The notes below the pieces were generated by a model. The model searched no databases and was not told where the DNA came from. It was given only the letters and a program-made list of their open reading frames with translations. Shown in pieces: positions 39,569 through 49,309 of a stretch of 64,000 nucleotides of DNA (position 1 is its first letter; the number at the start of each line of letters is the position of its first letter). The position numbers were made by a program, and so were the translations under genes. The DNA is from Pseudomonas sp. B21-040. GTDB lineage: Bacteria; Pseudomonadota; Gammaproteobacteria; Pseudomonadales; Pseudomonadaceae. Location of the stretch: contig NZ_CP087176.1 of assembly GCF_024748695.1 (NCBI RefSeq), forward strand, positions 5,573,501-5,637,500, given 5' to 3'.

Positions 39569-40474
39569 TCAGGTCGCCTCGGGCAAAGGCTGCGCTTTCT
39601 CAGGGGGTTTGATTGAACCGATATAAACCGCAAAGACAGTCAGCAGCGCGCCACAAATCTGCAGCGTGGAGCTGGCCTTGCCGAGAAAGGTGACATCAAT
39701 GAAATAGGTGATCACCGGCTCCAGTAACAGGATCAGACCGGCCAACCCCAGGCTGATTGCTCCGATCGAACGGTTGACCAGCAACCAGCCGGCAAACTGC
39801 ACCAGTACCCCGTAGATGATCAGCATCAGCAAGGTTTGCCCATCCACGATGGCCAGGCTTTCCCCAGTTGCCAGCGCGTATGTCAGCAGAACCAATGCCG
39901 CCCAAAGACTCAAATTGAGCATCTGTGCGATCTTGTCACCCCCGCCGTCCGGCAATTGGGTGTTGATCTTCAGAAAATACACACAGATGGCATACGCCAG
40001 CCCCGACAGCACGCCATACACCACGCCCTTGATCCCTACCGCACTGGTCATCTCGGGTAGCAACAACAGATAGAGCCCGACAAATGCCAAGCTAATGGAG
40101 ACCAGGAAGTAGATCGAAGGTTTTTCCTTCAACAGGTACAACCCCAACAGGGTCATGAAGAACACCTGACAGTTGGTCAGGATCGACCCGATGCCCGGGC
40201 CGACGATATAGATGCTCTGATGCCAAAGCACCAGGTCAATGGCCAAAAACACCCCAGCCAACGCGGTGTACAGCTGCGCCTTGGCACTTTTGAGGAGCAC
40301 CGGTGTTTTGCGCACCTTGAGCAGCAGGAAGAACAGGATCGAGGCGAACACCATCCGATAGAACCCTGCGCCACCCGCGCCGATATGGGCGAAAGCGACG
40401 GCTAGAGCAGACAGACTGAGCATCAGTCCACCGACGGTCAATTCAATGATTGCCCGATTGTTATTAGTCGCCAT
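39569..40474 (-). CDS. EamA/DMT family transporter
   Basis: Drug/metabolite transporter of 301 residues with ten membrane segments in two EamA halves (for example AIDLVLWHQSIYIVGPGIGSILTN and SIGAISLGLAGLILLLEPVITYF). The ATG at 40472-40474 is preferred because GAGG lies six bases upstream; the ATG at 40486 has no ribosome site. Substrate unknown. Stands alone. Confidence 0.88.
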   Translation of the reverse strand: MATNNNRAIIELTVGGLMLSLSALAVAFAHIGAGGAGFYRMVFASILFFLLLKVRKTPVLLKSAKAQLYTALAGVFLAIDLVLWHQSIYIVGPGIGSILTNCQVFFMTLLGLYLLKEKPSIYFLVSISLAFVGLYLLLLPEMTSAVGIKGVVYGVLSGLAYAICVYFLKINTQLPDGGGDKIAQMLNLSLWAALVLLTYALATGESLAIVDGQTLLMLIIYGVLVQFAGWLLVNRSIGAISLGLAGLILLLEPVITYFIDVTFLGKASSTLQICGALLTVFAVYIGSIKPPEKAQPLPEAT

Positions 40475-40643
40475 GAGAAACCTCATTGATAAAGACCGGC
40501 ATTAACTTTATGAGTACTCACAACTCCCCAGGTGAGCAACTATCAGATTCGACAAAGCAGAAAATCCCCAAAGGTCTTTTCTGCCATGTGCCAAAATGCA
40601 CTTACTATTAATTGGCATTAAGCGTTAGCAACAATACCTCTCT

Positions 40644-41267
40644 TTAAACTTCTTGCGCGGCCAACTTCAACCATTGTTGTACCGGTGAAAAACCCAGAAT
40701 ATTTTCGACATAGCCCTGCAGTTGCGCAGGGATGGCAATACCATAACGACGGAAGCGGAACACCACCGGAACAAACATCGCATCCACAATGCCGAAGTCA
40801 CCGCAGAGAAACTTTGTTGAACCACTCACCTCACGGAGCTGGTTCCAGATAGCGAATATCCGCATGATTTCCCCTTCCGTCTCAGCGGTCAGGCTTTCCG
40901 GGATGTCGCCTGTGTTCAGGCCAAACGACATCTGCGTGCGCAGGTAGATGAAACCGGAGTGCATCTCTGCCGCAGCAGCGCGTGCCAGAGCCTTGACCCT
41001 TGAATCCCGGGGCCAAAGGTTGGCGGCCGGATAGGAATCGGCAATGTATTCGCTGATGGCCAGGCTGTCGTTGATGACGACATCATCAAGCAGCAGCGCC
41101 GGCACCTTGCCGGAAGGCGAGTGCTCCAGAATGCGCTGGCGGGTGTCGCTTTGTTCCAGTTTGATCTGAAGGGTTTCAAATTCAACATCCGCTGTCACAA
41201 GAACCAGCCACGCACGAAATGACCATGAAGACTTATTAAAATCCCCAACTACCAGTTTTGTAGACAT
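40644..41267 (-). CDS. Glutathione S-transferase family protein
   Basis: Two-domain GST of 207 residues: thioredoxin-like N-terminal domain with the active-site region NKSSWSFRAWL (Ser), HSPSGKVPALLLDD containing the cis-Pro, and DSLAISEYIAD for glutathione binding, then a helical C-terminal domain with FGIVDAMFVPVVFRF. Substrate unknown. Divergent from the AraC regulator at 41351, which may control it. AT content around the shared intergenic region is higher than in neighbours. Confidence 0.88.
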   Translation of the reverse strand: MSTKLVVGDFNKSSWSFRAWLVLVTADVEFETLQIKLEQSDTRQRILEHSPSGKVPALLLDDVVINDSLAISEYIADSYPAANLWPRDSRVKALARAAAAEMHSGFIYLRTQMSFGLNTGDIPESLTAETEGEIMRIFAIWNQLREVSGSTKFLCGDFGIVDAMFVPVVFRFRRYGIAIPAQLQGYVENILGFSPVQQWLKLAAQEV

Positions 41268-41350
41268 CGTACCCCCTAGCTTGTGTTATGAAACAGGTGC
41301 TAAATTTAGCGACCTTTTTTTCATACGTATTGCACAAAACTGGACAATTC

Positions 41351-42196
41351 ATGGACAAAAGTCGCCGCAACAAAGCCCCTCAAAAAGACAAGGACTTTGT
41401 TCAATTCTGGCGTATACCCGAAGGCGACTGTGAGTTGCTATCTGCGCGTTACAGCACTCAATCTTTCGGCCGACATTCACATGACCGGTACGCTATCGGC
41501 GTTATAAGTAGCGGGGTTGAAAAACTTTTTTATCGCGGCAATTACTACATGGGCGTCGCTGACAGTGTGGTCACCATTACCCCCGGGGAGATCCACGACG
41601 GCTTGCCAGGCCATGATGAGGGCTGGATGTATCGAATGCTCTATATCGACCCCGAATGGGTCAATCGGATGGTGTTTCAAGGGCGTTTTTCAGACGATCA
41701 TATTCATCTTTTTCAAACAGCGCTGAGCCAGGCCCCCGACTTCGCCCGGACCTTTTTGCATCAACATCAACTCATTGAGAAATCGCCCTCCAGCCTTGAA
41801 CGGGAAACGATCCTGCTGGATCTGGTGACGCAGCTCTTCGAGCGCAGCGGAGCGCCCATCGAAACCGTCAGTGCGGTTGAGCAGCACGCCGTGCAAAGGA
41901 TCAAGAGGAAGCTCGAAGAAGAGTTCGACAAACATCTGTCTCTGGAAGAACTGGCGCAACTGGTGAACCTTGACCCTCTTTACCTGATCCGGGTGTTCAA
42001 AAAAAGCGTTGGCGTCTCGCCCCACAGCTATCAGATTCAGAAAAGAATCGCCCAGGTCCAAAAACTGCTGCGCACCGGATCCAGTCTCGCAGAAGCGTCA
42101 TTCACCTGCGGCTTCTTCGATCAAAGCCACATGACCCGAGCGTTCAAAAAAGTAGTGGGCATCACACCCGGTAGTTTCCGCAATAGCAGTGCCTGA
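41351..42196 (+). CDS. AraC family transcriptional regulator
   Basis: AraC regulator of about 281 residues: cupin-like sensor domain (FGRHSHDRYAIGVISSGVEKLFYRG, TPGEIHDG) and a C-terminal double helix-turn-helix (LSLEELAQLVNLDPLYLIRVFKKSVG, then FDQSHMTRAFKKVVGITPGSF). The sensor is the type often found beside LysE-like exporters. An upstream in-frame ATG at 41288 exists, but the extra segment looks unrelated to the family. Divergent from the GST gene; codon use is more AT-rich than neighbours. Confidence 0.85.
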   Translation: MDKSRRNKAPQKDKDFVQFWRIPEGDCELLSARYSTQSFGRHSHDRYAIGVISSGVEKLFYRGNYYMGVADSVVTITPGEIHDGLPGHDEGWMYRMLYIDPEWVNRMVFQGRFSDDHIHLFQTALSQAPDFARTFLHQHQLIEKSPSSLERETILLDLVTQLFERSGAPIETVSAVEQHAVQRIKRKLEEEFDKHLSLEELAQLVNLDPLYLIRVFKKSVGVSPHSYQIQKRIAQVQKLLRTGSSLAEASFTCGFFDQSHMTRAFKKVVGITPGSFRNSSA

Positions 42197-42223
42197 GCCT
42201 GTAAAACACCCGCCCAAGAGCTA

Positions 42224-43441
42224 TCAGGCCTTTTTGGTTCGCGGCAAAAAGATCGCCAACACACCAAACAACGGCAGGAACGAGCACAGGAAGTACACGT
42301 ATTCGATGCCGTGCACGTCCGCCAGATGCCCGAGCAACGCCGCGCCGATCCCGCCAAAGCCGAACATCAAACCGAAGAACACGCCGGCAATCATTCCGAC
42401 ATTGCCCGGCACCAGTTCCTGCGCGTAAACCACAATGGCCGAGAATGCCGAAGCCAGGATGAAACCGATGATCACGCTGAGGATGCTGGTCCAGAACAGG
42501 TCGACATGCGGCAGCAACAGCGTGAACGGCGCCACACCCAGGATCGAGAACCAGATCACTGCCTTACGCCCGATCTTGTCGCCAATCGGCCCACCAAAGA
42601 AGGTCCCCGCCGCGACCGCGCCCAGAAACAGGAACAGGTGCAACTGCGAACTGGCCACCGACAGGTCGAACTTCTCGATCAGGTAGAACGTGAAGTAGCT
42701 GGTGAGGCTGGACATGTAGAAATACTTGGAGAACACCAGCAAACCGAGCACCACCAGCGCACTGGTCACCCGCCCCTTGGACAGGCCATGAGTCGCCGCC
42801 TGGCCTTGTTTGAGCTTGAACAGGCTCAAGTGGTTGGCGTACCAGCGGCTGATCCGGTAGAGCACGAACAGCGCGAACACCGCGAATAATCCGAACCAGG
42901 CCACATGCCCCTGGCCATAAGGAATAATGATCGCCGCCGCCAACAACGGACCGAACGCCGAGCCGGCATTACCGCCCACCTGAAAGGTCGATTGCGCCAG
43001 GCCAAATCGTCCGCCCGAGGCCAGTCGCGCCACGCGAGATGCTTCGGGGTGAAAGGTCGACGACCCGATACCGATCAACCCCGCCGCCAGCAGAATCAAC
43101 GGGAAGGTGCCAACCACGGACATCATCAAAATGCCGATCAGCGTGCACACCGTGCCAGCGGGCAGCAGCCAGGGCTTGGGATGTCTGTCCGTGTAATAAC
43201 CGACCCACGGCTGCAATAGCGAAGCGGTCAGTTGGAAGGTCAACGTGATCAATCCGATCTGGGTAAAGGTCAGGCCATAGCTGGCCTTGAGCATCGGATA
43301 AATCGACGGCAGCACCGACTGGATCAGGTCATTGATGAGGTGCGCCAGCGCCACCGCGCCGATGATGCGCATGACTAGAGGGCTGCTTTGTGAAGTCGCG
43401 GGAGCCGACGTCGTGCCGGTCTGGGTAGTGCTGATAGCCAT
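42224..43441 (-). CDS. MFS transporter, fosmidomycin-resistance (Fsr) family
   Basis: Twelve-helix major facilitator of 405 residues. HLINDLIQSVLPSIYPMLKASYGLTF at the N-terminus and GYYTDRHPKPWLLPAG in the loop 2-3 motif A position are characteristic of Fsr-type exporters, as is GIGSSTFHPEASRVARLASGG. Likely a drug or metabolite efflux pump; fosmidomycin resistance is the founding activity of the family and not shown here. Single gene. Confidence 0.88.
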   Translation of the reverse strand: MAISTTQTGTTSAPATSQSSPLVMRIIGAVALAHLINDLIQSVLPSIYPMLKASYGLTFTQIGLITLTFQLTASLLQPWVGYYTDRHPKPWLLPAGTVCTLIGILMMSVVGTFPLILLAAGLIGIGSSTFHPEASRVARLASGGRFGLAQSTFQVGGNAGSAFGPLLAAAIIIPYGQGHVAWFGLFAVFALFVLYRISRWYANHLSLFKLKQGQAATHGLSKGRVTSALVVLGLLVFSKYFYMSSLTSYFTFYLIEKFDLSVASSQLHLFLFLGAVAAGTFFGGPIGDKIGRKAVIWFSILGVAPFTLLLPHVDLFWTSILSVIIGFILASAFSAIVVYAQELVPGNVGMIAGVFFGLMFGFGGIGAALLGHLADVHGIEYVYFLCSFLPLFGVLAIFLPRTKKA

Positions 43442-43550
43442 GAGTATTTCCGTATAGCAGATGGGTGCATGCGGGCAGGTGCGTCAATGTGCCATTTTTC
43501 GGTGCGACAACGCCATCCCCTTAGCCAGCTAACGAACTAATCTTTCATCG

Positions 43551-43558
43551 GCCGATAG
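43551..43558 (+). promoter_or_regulatory. Candidate sigma-28 (FliA) -10 element upstream of a chemoreceptor
   Basis: GCCGATAG lies 217 bases before the chemoreceptor start and matches the FliA -10 consensus at seven of eight bases; TAAC at 43530 is a poor, slightly mis-spaced -35. A sigma-54-like TGG-N-TTGC arrangement (GG-N10-GC) is also present at 43576-43590. The rest of the 43442-43774 gap holds nothing else I recognise. Confidence 0.4.
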
Positions 43559-43774
43559 GTGATAGCGCAACGCCATGGTCTGAATCTTGCCTTGTTTAAC
43601 ACCTTCAACGCGGGCCTCTTACAAAGAGGACCGAGAATGGGAAGTTTCGCTACAGAGTCGGCCTACAGAGCTGGCGAGGGTGAACTTTCGAGGCCTTTTA
43701 AAAGGGCACATGTCGCGGTCGCAATGACCTCGACGCACGCCGATGGTGCGTGGTGTCCAGAGGAGTCATGGGGC

Positions 43775-45829
43775 ATGTCTTTTTTATCACCGGGGATCGG
43801 GTTGCTGGGGCGTTTTGGCTTCGCACGCAAATTTCAGCTGTTGTTTCTGCTGTTCATCCTGCCGCTGACGGGCAGCCTGTGGATGATTGGTCAGGATTAT
43901 CGCGACAAACTCAATCTGATCTCCGGCGAACGTGCCGGTGTGCGTCAGTTGCTCGCGCTGGATGCGCTCGACAACCTGCTCGCCGCCCAGCGGGACCGCG
44001 CTGCTCGCTGGCGCGCCACGGAAACCAATCGCCAGCCGACGCCGGCGACCATCGCCGCGATGGGCGCGTTTGATGCGGTTCAGCCTGCCGTCGCTCAAGC
44101 CACGTCGGACCTGGGCAATGCACTGAAAACCGAAGGGGCCGAGGGCGAGACGCTGACCCGGTATCAAGCCCTGCAAACTGCCCTCAATGGCCTGGACTCG
44201 AAAAGCCTGAGCAGTGTTGGCTGGTGGCCAGACGGTTACGACCGTTTCACCAACGCCTTGAGCGCACTGCAAGCCCTGCGTGAACAGATCGCCATGGACA
44301 ATCGCCTGACACTCGCGCCCTGGCTGGAAACCTACCTGCTGACGCAGATCTCGACGCAACACGCGCCTGACCTGATCGAACGGGTCGGCCGCCTGGCCAG
44401 CGTGGGTCAGGCGTCGGTTGTCTCGGGGCAGTTCACGCTGCAAAGCCGCCTGCAATTGCGTGATTTGCGCAGCCGTATCGGTGATGCCCGGGAGCAGCTG
44501 GTGAAAACCGCCACGCTCCTGGAAGCGCGCCTGCCAAGTGCTTTGCAAAGCTGGGCCGGGCAATACCATGACAACCTGAAACACCTGGACGCGAGCCTGA
44601 AAGTCCTGGATGACGGGGTGTTCGGCGGCAGCATTACGCTCAAGCCGGAAGAGTTCGAACGCAACCTGGACGCCCTGCTCACCGACCTCGCCGCGTTGCG
44701 CCAGCAGTCATTGACGTCGCTGGATCAGCGCCTGTATTACTACCACGGCTCGGCGATTCGGCAATTCATTGTGGTGGCGACCATCTTTGGCTGTCTGCTC
44801 CTGGCCGCGCTGTACCTGTTTATCTGCCTGCAAGCCTCGATCCGTCGTAGCGCCAGCGGTATCACGCTGCTGGCCGAAGCCTTGCGTGACGGCAATCTGA
44901 GCCTGCAAGCCCCGGTGCAGGGCCGTGACGAACTGGCGGCCATCAGCACCGCCCTTAACGTCGCCGTGGTGCAATTGCGCAACAGCTTGCTGGGGGTCGA
45001 TCACGAAACCTTGCAAGTGAGCAACGCCGTACGCACGCTCAATCAGCACTCCAGTGGCGCACTCGGCGAAGTCGAAGCGCAGCAATTGCAAATCAGCCAG
45101 ATCGCCGCTGCGGCCACGCAACTGGCGGCTACTTCTCAAGGGGTCGCCCAGAGCTGTGAACAGGCGTCAGGCAGCGCTCAGCACACCCAGCGCATTGCCG
45201 CCGACAGCAGTCGAGACAGTCAGCGCACGACCGCCAGCATTCAGCAGCTCAATCAACGCTTGAACGACACCGCCGCGGCACTGGGCAGGGTCAGTGAACA
45301 AGGGCAACAGATTCAGTTGGTGGTGGACACCATTCGCGGGGTCGCCGAACAAACCAACCTGTTGGCACTCAATGCTGCGATCGAGGCGGCTCGCGCAGGC
45401 GAACAAGGTCGCGGTTTTGCCGTGGTCGCCGATGAAGTGCGCAGCCTGTCGCAACGCACCCAGTCTTCCACCGCGCAAATCGCCGGCACGGTCGACAGCC
45501 TGCGCAGTACCGTGAATGAGGCGGTCAGCCTGATGGAAGCAGCCTGTAGCCAGGCACAAAGTGATGCCCAGTCGGTCACCGGCCTGGGCGAACGCCTTGG
45601 CGAAATTGCCCATGCGGTGCAAGGCGTGACTGACACTCTGGCGCAGATTGCGACCGCCGTGGAAGAACAGGCCAGTACCGCCGATGAGGTCAGCGGCAAC
45701 ATCCAGCAAGTCGATCAGGCGGCAGTGAGGTTGCTTGAAGGCGCGCGGGCGGTGAACCTGGCAGCAGATACCTTGAGCCAGGGCAGCAAGGCCCTGAGCG
45801 CAAATACCGGGAGATTTCAGCTCGGTTAA
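43775..45829 (+). CDS. Methyl-accepting chemotaxis protein
   Basis: Chemoreceptor of 684 residues. An N-terminal membrane segment (FQLLFLLFILPLTGSLWMI), a long, mainly helical periplasmic region of about 300 residues, a second membrane segment (FIVVATIFGCLLLAALYLFICL near 335), HAMP, and the signalling domain with [23 protein letters not shown] 43775 follows GAGGAG. The periplasmic region resembles a helical-bundle sensor rather than Cache; ligand unknown. Apparently intact, unlike the receptor at 5804. Confidence 0.92.
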   Translation: MSFLSPGIGLLGRFGFARKFQLLFLLFILPLTGSLWMIGQDYRDKLNLISGERAGVRQLLALDALDNLLAAQRDRAARWRATETNRQPTPATIAAMGAFDAVQPAVAQATSDLGNALKTEGAEGETLTRYQALQTALNGLDSKSLSSVGWWPDGYDRFTNALSALQALREQIAMDNRLTLAPWLETYLLTQISTQHAPDLIERVGRLASVGQASVVSGQFTLQSRLQLRDLRSRIGDAREQLVKTATLLEARLPSALQSWAGQYHDNLKHLDASLKVLDDGVFGGSITLKPEEFERNLDALLTDLAALRQQSLTSLDQRLYYYHGSAIRQFIVVATIFGCLLLAALYLFICLQASIRRSASGITLLAEALRDGNLSLQAPVQGRDELAAISTALNVAVVQLRNSLLGVDHETLQVSNAVRTLNQHSSGALGEVEAQQLQISQIAAAATQLAATSQGVAQSCEQASGSAQHTQRIAADSSRDSQRTTASIQQLNQRLNDTAAALGRVSEQGQQIQLVVDTIRGVAEQTNLLALNAAIEAARAGEQGRGFAVVADEVRSLSQRTQSSTAQIAGTVDSLRSTVNEAVSLMEAACSQAQSDAQSVTGLGERLGEIAHAVQGVTDTLAQIATAVEEQASTADEVSGNIQQVDQAAVRLLEGARAVNLAADTLSQGSKALSANTGRFQLG

Positions 45830-45905
45830 CACCCTCCCCTGGCCCGATTTTTCGGGTCAGGAGGATAAGCGGTTGAAAGCGTAGAGAAATATTTTAGATT
45901 TACGC

Positions 45906-45934
45906 TTGACACATCATCGTTCCAAGCCAATAAT
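45906..45934 (+). promoter_or_regulatory. Sigma-70 promoter of tRNA-Met
   Basis: TTGACA (45906-45911), 17-base spacer, AATAAT (45929-45934), followed by a GC-rich GCGCGCC discriminator typical of stringently controlled tRNA genes. It lies 11 bases upstream of the tRNA. Confidence 0.85.
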
Positions 45935-45945
45935 GCGCGCCACTT

Positions 45946-46022
45946 GGCTACATAGCTCAGTTGGTTAGAGCATAGCATTCATAATGCTGGGGTCCGGGGT
46001 TCAAGTCCCTGTGTAGCCACCA
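45946..46022 (+). tRNA. tRNA-Met (elongator, anticodon CAT)
   Basis: Seventy-seven bases with CCA encoded. Acceptor GGCTACA/TGTAGCC, D arm AGCTCAGTTGGTTAGAGC, anticodon loop TTCATAA with CAT, T arm GGGGTTCAAGTCCC. The G1-C72 pair and the GGCTAC acceptor match elongator Met rather than initiator tRNA; a lysidine-modified Ile tRNA also has CAT but a different body. Confidence 0.95.
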
Positions 46023-46028
46023 AGTACT

Positions 46029-46062
46029 AAAAACGGCTTACCGAAAGGTAGGCCGTTTTTTT
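46029..46062 (+). terminator. Rho-independent terminator after tRNA-Met
   Basis: AAACGGCTTACC-GAAA-GGTAGGCCGTTTTTTT: stem of ten pairs with one G-T, stable GAAA loop and seven T. Confidence 0.92.
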
Positions 46063-46111
46063 ATGCCTCGAGAAAAGTACCTTGAACCGCAAGGGTTCAA
46101 GGTCATCCGCG

Positions 46112-47221
46112 TCAGGTGCGAATCGTCGGCAGTGCAGACAGCGCCCGCTCCCAAATCTGCCAGGTGCGCAGCCAGACCATCGCCTGCCAGTCGCTGTCTG
46201 CCGGATAGAACTGCTCCAGCAGATTCAGCTTGATCCCGCGCCCCACGGCATCACTCGGATTACCATGCAGATGCAGCCAGTGGTCATCGCGCAAATGGCG
46301 ATGCACGTCCGCGCCCGGATACGTCCCACACTCGATGACAAACGGCATCAGCCGTACGTGGGGCAAGGCATCGACCAACGCCTGCGAGGTGTAGCCGGTC
46401 GCCGTGGCCGCCACGCCGGTTTCGCTCAATGTGTCGGCGCCGGTCAGCAGCGTATAGAGCCATGGGCCGTAAATGGCCTGCGCGTCTGGAAGGGCCGGAT
46501 AAGCCGTTTCGGTGATCGTCAGCAACATCGGATGACCGTACTCACCGGCCCCTGTGTGCAAGTCGAAACACATGGCCACATCGGCATGGGCCATGTGCTT
46601 TTGCATGATCGCGTGCAATGTGCGGTTCGACCAGCTTGGCGCCAGCCCGCCGTAAAACAGGCCATCAGGGTGACTGTGCTGACCGCCCTCGACAATCGAC
46701 ATCACCGCCGGCCAGCCATGCTGGCGAATCTGCTCGTCGAGCAAGGCATCGGTACGCTCACGCTCAGGACCTTGCAGTTCGGTGCAGGCATAGATCTCAT
46801 GCAGCGCTGCATAAGCCTGATTGTCCGGCAACGCACGCTCGAAGTTCAGGTGATTGCGGTTCAGGTCGATGTTGTCCTCGTTGACCCGGCGCAGCCACGC
46901 GGTGCCCCAAGGATTAATCAGGTGTATGAACACCACGGCGACGTCAGTCGGCAGTGAGCGCTTGCCCAACTCCTGCAGCCATTTGATCTGGCAACCCGAC
47001 CCGTAGAAGCCTTCGACGCCATGGGTGCCACTCAACGCGATGAGCAACCGCTTGGCGCCCGGATCGCCCAGCACCGCCACATCGGTGCTCAACGACTCAC
47101 CGAAAGGCCCCTTGAGCGGATGCGGGTACTCGGTCAACGTCGCACCGGCCGCGGTGGCTGCCGCGATGAACTGTTCGCGCTGGGTGCGGTAACTTGGCTG
47201 GGTGGGGAACTCGGTCTGCAT
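46112..47221 (-). CDS. DUF2817/M14-type metallopeptidase family protein
   Basis: Protein of 369 residues in the DUF2817 family, related to zinc carboxypeptidases. The zinc motif is HGVE in SGTHGVEGFYG near 66-76, NPWGTAWLRRVNEDNIDLNRN is the conserved Asn/Arg region, and FDLHTGAGEYG supplies the third ligand His. Probably a cytoplasmic amidase or peptidase; substrate unknown. No signal peptide. Divergent from ggt, 164 bases apart. Confidence 0.87.
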   Translation of the reverse strand: MQTEFPTQPSYRTQREQFIAAATAAGATLTEYPHPLKGPFGESLSTDVAVLGDPGAKRLLIALSGTHGVEGFYGSGCQIKWLQELGKRSLPTDVAVVFIHLINPWGTAWLRRVNEDNIDLNRNHLNFERALPDNQAYAALHEIYACTELQGPERERTDALLDEQIRQHGWPAVMSIVEGGQHSHPDGLFYGGLAPSWSNRTLHAIMQKHMAHADVAMCFDLHTGAGEYGHPMLLTITETAYPALPDAQAIYGPWLYTLLTGADTLSETGVAATATGYTSQALVDALPHVRLMPFVIECGTYPGADVHRHLRDDHWLHLHGNPSDAVGRGIKLNLLEQFYPADSDWQAMVWLRTWQIWERALSALPTIRT

Positions 47222-47385
47222 GTCTGCCTCTTGTTGATCTTCTGGCCAATCTGTTGCGCTCGACCCTACAGAAAATCCTTCGACTCCTGAAGGGCAAATG
47301 CAGCTTTACTGTAGGCCTTGGTTTGCGCCATGCCGAGTCGGCCGATAAAGTCCCGGTAACTTTCCCACGGACGGAGTGCCCCAAC

Positions 47386-49203
47386 ATGTTCTCAACCCTT
47401 CGCCTTTCAACCCTTTCGCTGATCGCCGCCGCGTTAACCCTCGCTGCTTGTCATTCTCCGCCCTCCTCGACCTTGCCTGTCGCTCCGGAAGTCGCCTCTG
47501 GCTATCGCACCGACCTGCAAACCCGCCACGCGTCCAGACACATGGCAGCAGCGGCTAATCCACTGGCGGCTGAAGCCGGCCGGGAGATGCTGCGCCAGGG
47601 TGGTTCGGCAATTGATGCTGCGATTGCGATGCAAGCGGTGTTGACGCTGGTCGAGCCGCAATCCTCCGGCATTGGTGGCGGCGCGTTGATCGTGCTCTGG
47701 GATGGCAAGGCGGTGCGCACCTTCGACGGTCGCGAAACCGCACCGCACGGCGCCACCGAGAAGCTTTTCCTACAGACCGACGGCACCCCGATGGCGTTTA
47801 CCCAGGCGCAGATCGGGGGGCGCTCGGTGGGGACGCCGGGCGTGTTGCGGGCGCTTGAATTGGCCCATCGCAAACACGGTCGCCTGCCGTGGGCGAAGCT
47901 GTTCGAGCCGGCCATCAAACTCGCGGAGCAAGGCTTCGCCATCTCGCCGCGCCTTCATCAACTGATCGCTTCGGATGCGTCCATGCGCAGTTCGCCAGAC
48001 ATGGTGGCCTACTTTATGAACGCGGATGGCAGCCCGAAAGCTGCCGGCACGCTGTTGAAGAATCCGGCACTGGCCGCGGTGCTGAAACGCATTGCCAAGG
48101 AAGGGCCTGACGCGTTGTACACAGGCGCTGTCGCGCAAGAGATCGTCGCCAAGGTTCAGGGCCACGCTAACCCCGGCAGCCTGTCGCTGAACGATCTGCA
48201 AGGCTACAAGGCCAAGGAACGTGTGCCGCTGTGCACCGATTACAAACGCTGGCAGATTTGCGGCATGCCGCCGCCATCGTCCGGCGGGATCGCCGTGGCG
48301 CAGATCCTCGGCACCTTGCAGGCTCTGGAAAACCGCGACCCACGCTTTGCTCTCGCACCGCTCAAACCGGTCAGGACTGACAAACCGGCAGGCACCGAAC
48401 CCGCCCCCGAAGCCGTGCATCTGATCTCGGAAGCCGAGCGCCTGGCCTACGCCGACCGCGCACAGTACGTCGCCGACACCGACTTCGTGCCCGTGCCGGT
48501 CAAAGGGCTGGTGGACCCAACTTATCTGGCCAGCCGCGCCGCCCTGATCGGTGACCACAGCATGGGCACGGCCAAACCCGGCACCCCGCCAGGCATTCAA
48601 GTCGCCTATGCACCGGACCGTTCACCGCTACGCATTTCCACCTCACAAGTGGTGGCAGTGGATGACGAAGGCGGCGCCGTATCCATGACCACCACCATTG
48701 AATCGGCCTTTGGCTCGCACGTGATGGTCCAGGGATTCCTGCTCAACAACGAGATGACCGACTTCTCGTTCATCCCCGAAGAAAACGGGCAAAAAGTTGC
48801 CAACCGAGTCGAGCCTGGCAAACGCCCGCGCTCGTCCATGGCGCCGACCCTGATCTTCGATCGTCAGAGCGGTGAATTCCTCGCCACCCTCGGCTCTCCC
48901 GGCGGCTCGCAAATTATCGAGTACGTCACCAAAACCACCCTCGGCCTGCTCGACTGGAACCTCGCCCCACAAGCCGCCATCAACCTGCCCAACTTCGGCA
49001 GCCGCAACGGCCCGACCGAACTGGAACGGGGGCAGTTCAGCGCGGAGCTGATTCAGGCGCTGAAGGACAAGGGGCACGGCGTGAGTGAGATCGACATGAC
49101 CAGCGGCACCCAGGCGATTGTCCGGGTGAAGGATGCACAGGGGAATGCGTCGCTGGCCGGAGGGGCCGATCCGCGGCGTGAGAGGGAAGCGTTGGGGGAT
49201 TGA
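47386..49203 (+). CDS. ggt: Gamma-glutamyltranspeptidase lipoprotein
   Basis: Cleaves gamma-glutamyl bonds of glutathione and related compounds in the periplasm. The 605-residue proenzyme has signal TLAAC with Cys22, so it is a lipoprotein. The autoprocessing Thr that becomes the N-terminus of the small subunit aligns to the Thr of ISTSQVVAVDDEGG near residue 419; GSPGGSQII near 505 and SSGIGGGALIVLWDG near 91 are substrate-binding blocks. ATG 47386 is chosen for the signal peptide although an open frame extends to 47194. Terminator downstream. Confidence 0.92.
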   Translation: MFSTLRLSTLSLIAAALTLAACHSPPSSTLPVAPEVASGYRTDLQTRHASRHMAAAANPLAAEAGREMLRQGGSAIDAAIAMQAVLTLVEPQSSGIGGGALIVLWDGKAVRTFDGRETAPHGATEKLFLQTDGTPMAFTQAQIGGRSVGTPGVLRALELAHRKHGRLPWAKLFEPAIKLAEQGFAISPRLHQLIASDASMRSSPDMVAYFMNADGSPKAAGTLLKNPALAAVLKRIAKEGPDALYTGAVAQEIVAKVQGHANPGSLSLNDLQGYKAKERVPLCTDYKRWQICGMPPPSSGGIAVAQILGTLQALENRDPRFALAPLKPVRTDKPAGTEPAPEAVHLISEAERLAYADRAQYVADTDFVPVPVKGLVDPTYLASRAALIGDHSMGTAKPGTPPGIQVAYAPDRSPLRISTSQVVAVDDEGGAVSMTTTIESAFGSHVMVQGFLLNNEMTDFSFIPEENGQKVANRVEPGKRPRSSMAPTLIFDRQSGEFLATLGSPGGSQIIEYVTKTTLGLLDWNLAPQAAINLPNFGSRNGPTELERGQFSAELIQALKDKGHGVSEIDMTSGTQAIVRVKDAQGNASLAGGADPRREREALGD

Positions 49204-49219
49204 TTCGTACGCGGGAATG

Positions 49220-49252
49220 AAAAAGGGCTTACCGCAAGGTAGGCCCTTTTTT
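49220..49252. terminator. Rho-independent terminator after ggt
   Basis: AAAAAGGGCTTACC-GCAA-GGTAGGCCCTTTTTT, nearly identical in design to the terminator after tRNA-Met; A and T runs on both sides allow bidirectional action. Confidence 0.92.
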
Positions 49253-49309
49253 ACAGGTTTCACATTCTGATCGGTTGTCGCGTATAGGCTTTTCCTACAC
49301 GCAAACGCT

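Noticed and set aside
43559..43774. 72-codon upstream extension of the chemoreceptor at 43775
   Set aside because: The ribosome site GAGGAG lies before ATG 43775 and the extension contains the promoter-like elements; it does not look like a receptor N-terminus.
45946..46022. tRNA-Ile2 (lysidine-modified CAT anticodon) or initiator tRNA
   Set aside because: The acceptor stem GGCTACA/TGTAGCC and T arm match elongator tRNA-Met; the initiator has an unpaired first base and three G-C pairs in the anticodon stem.
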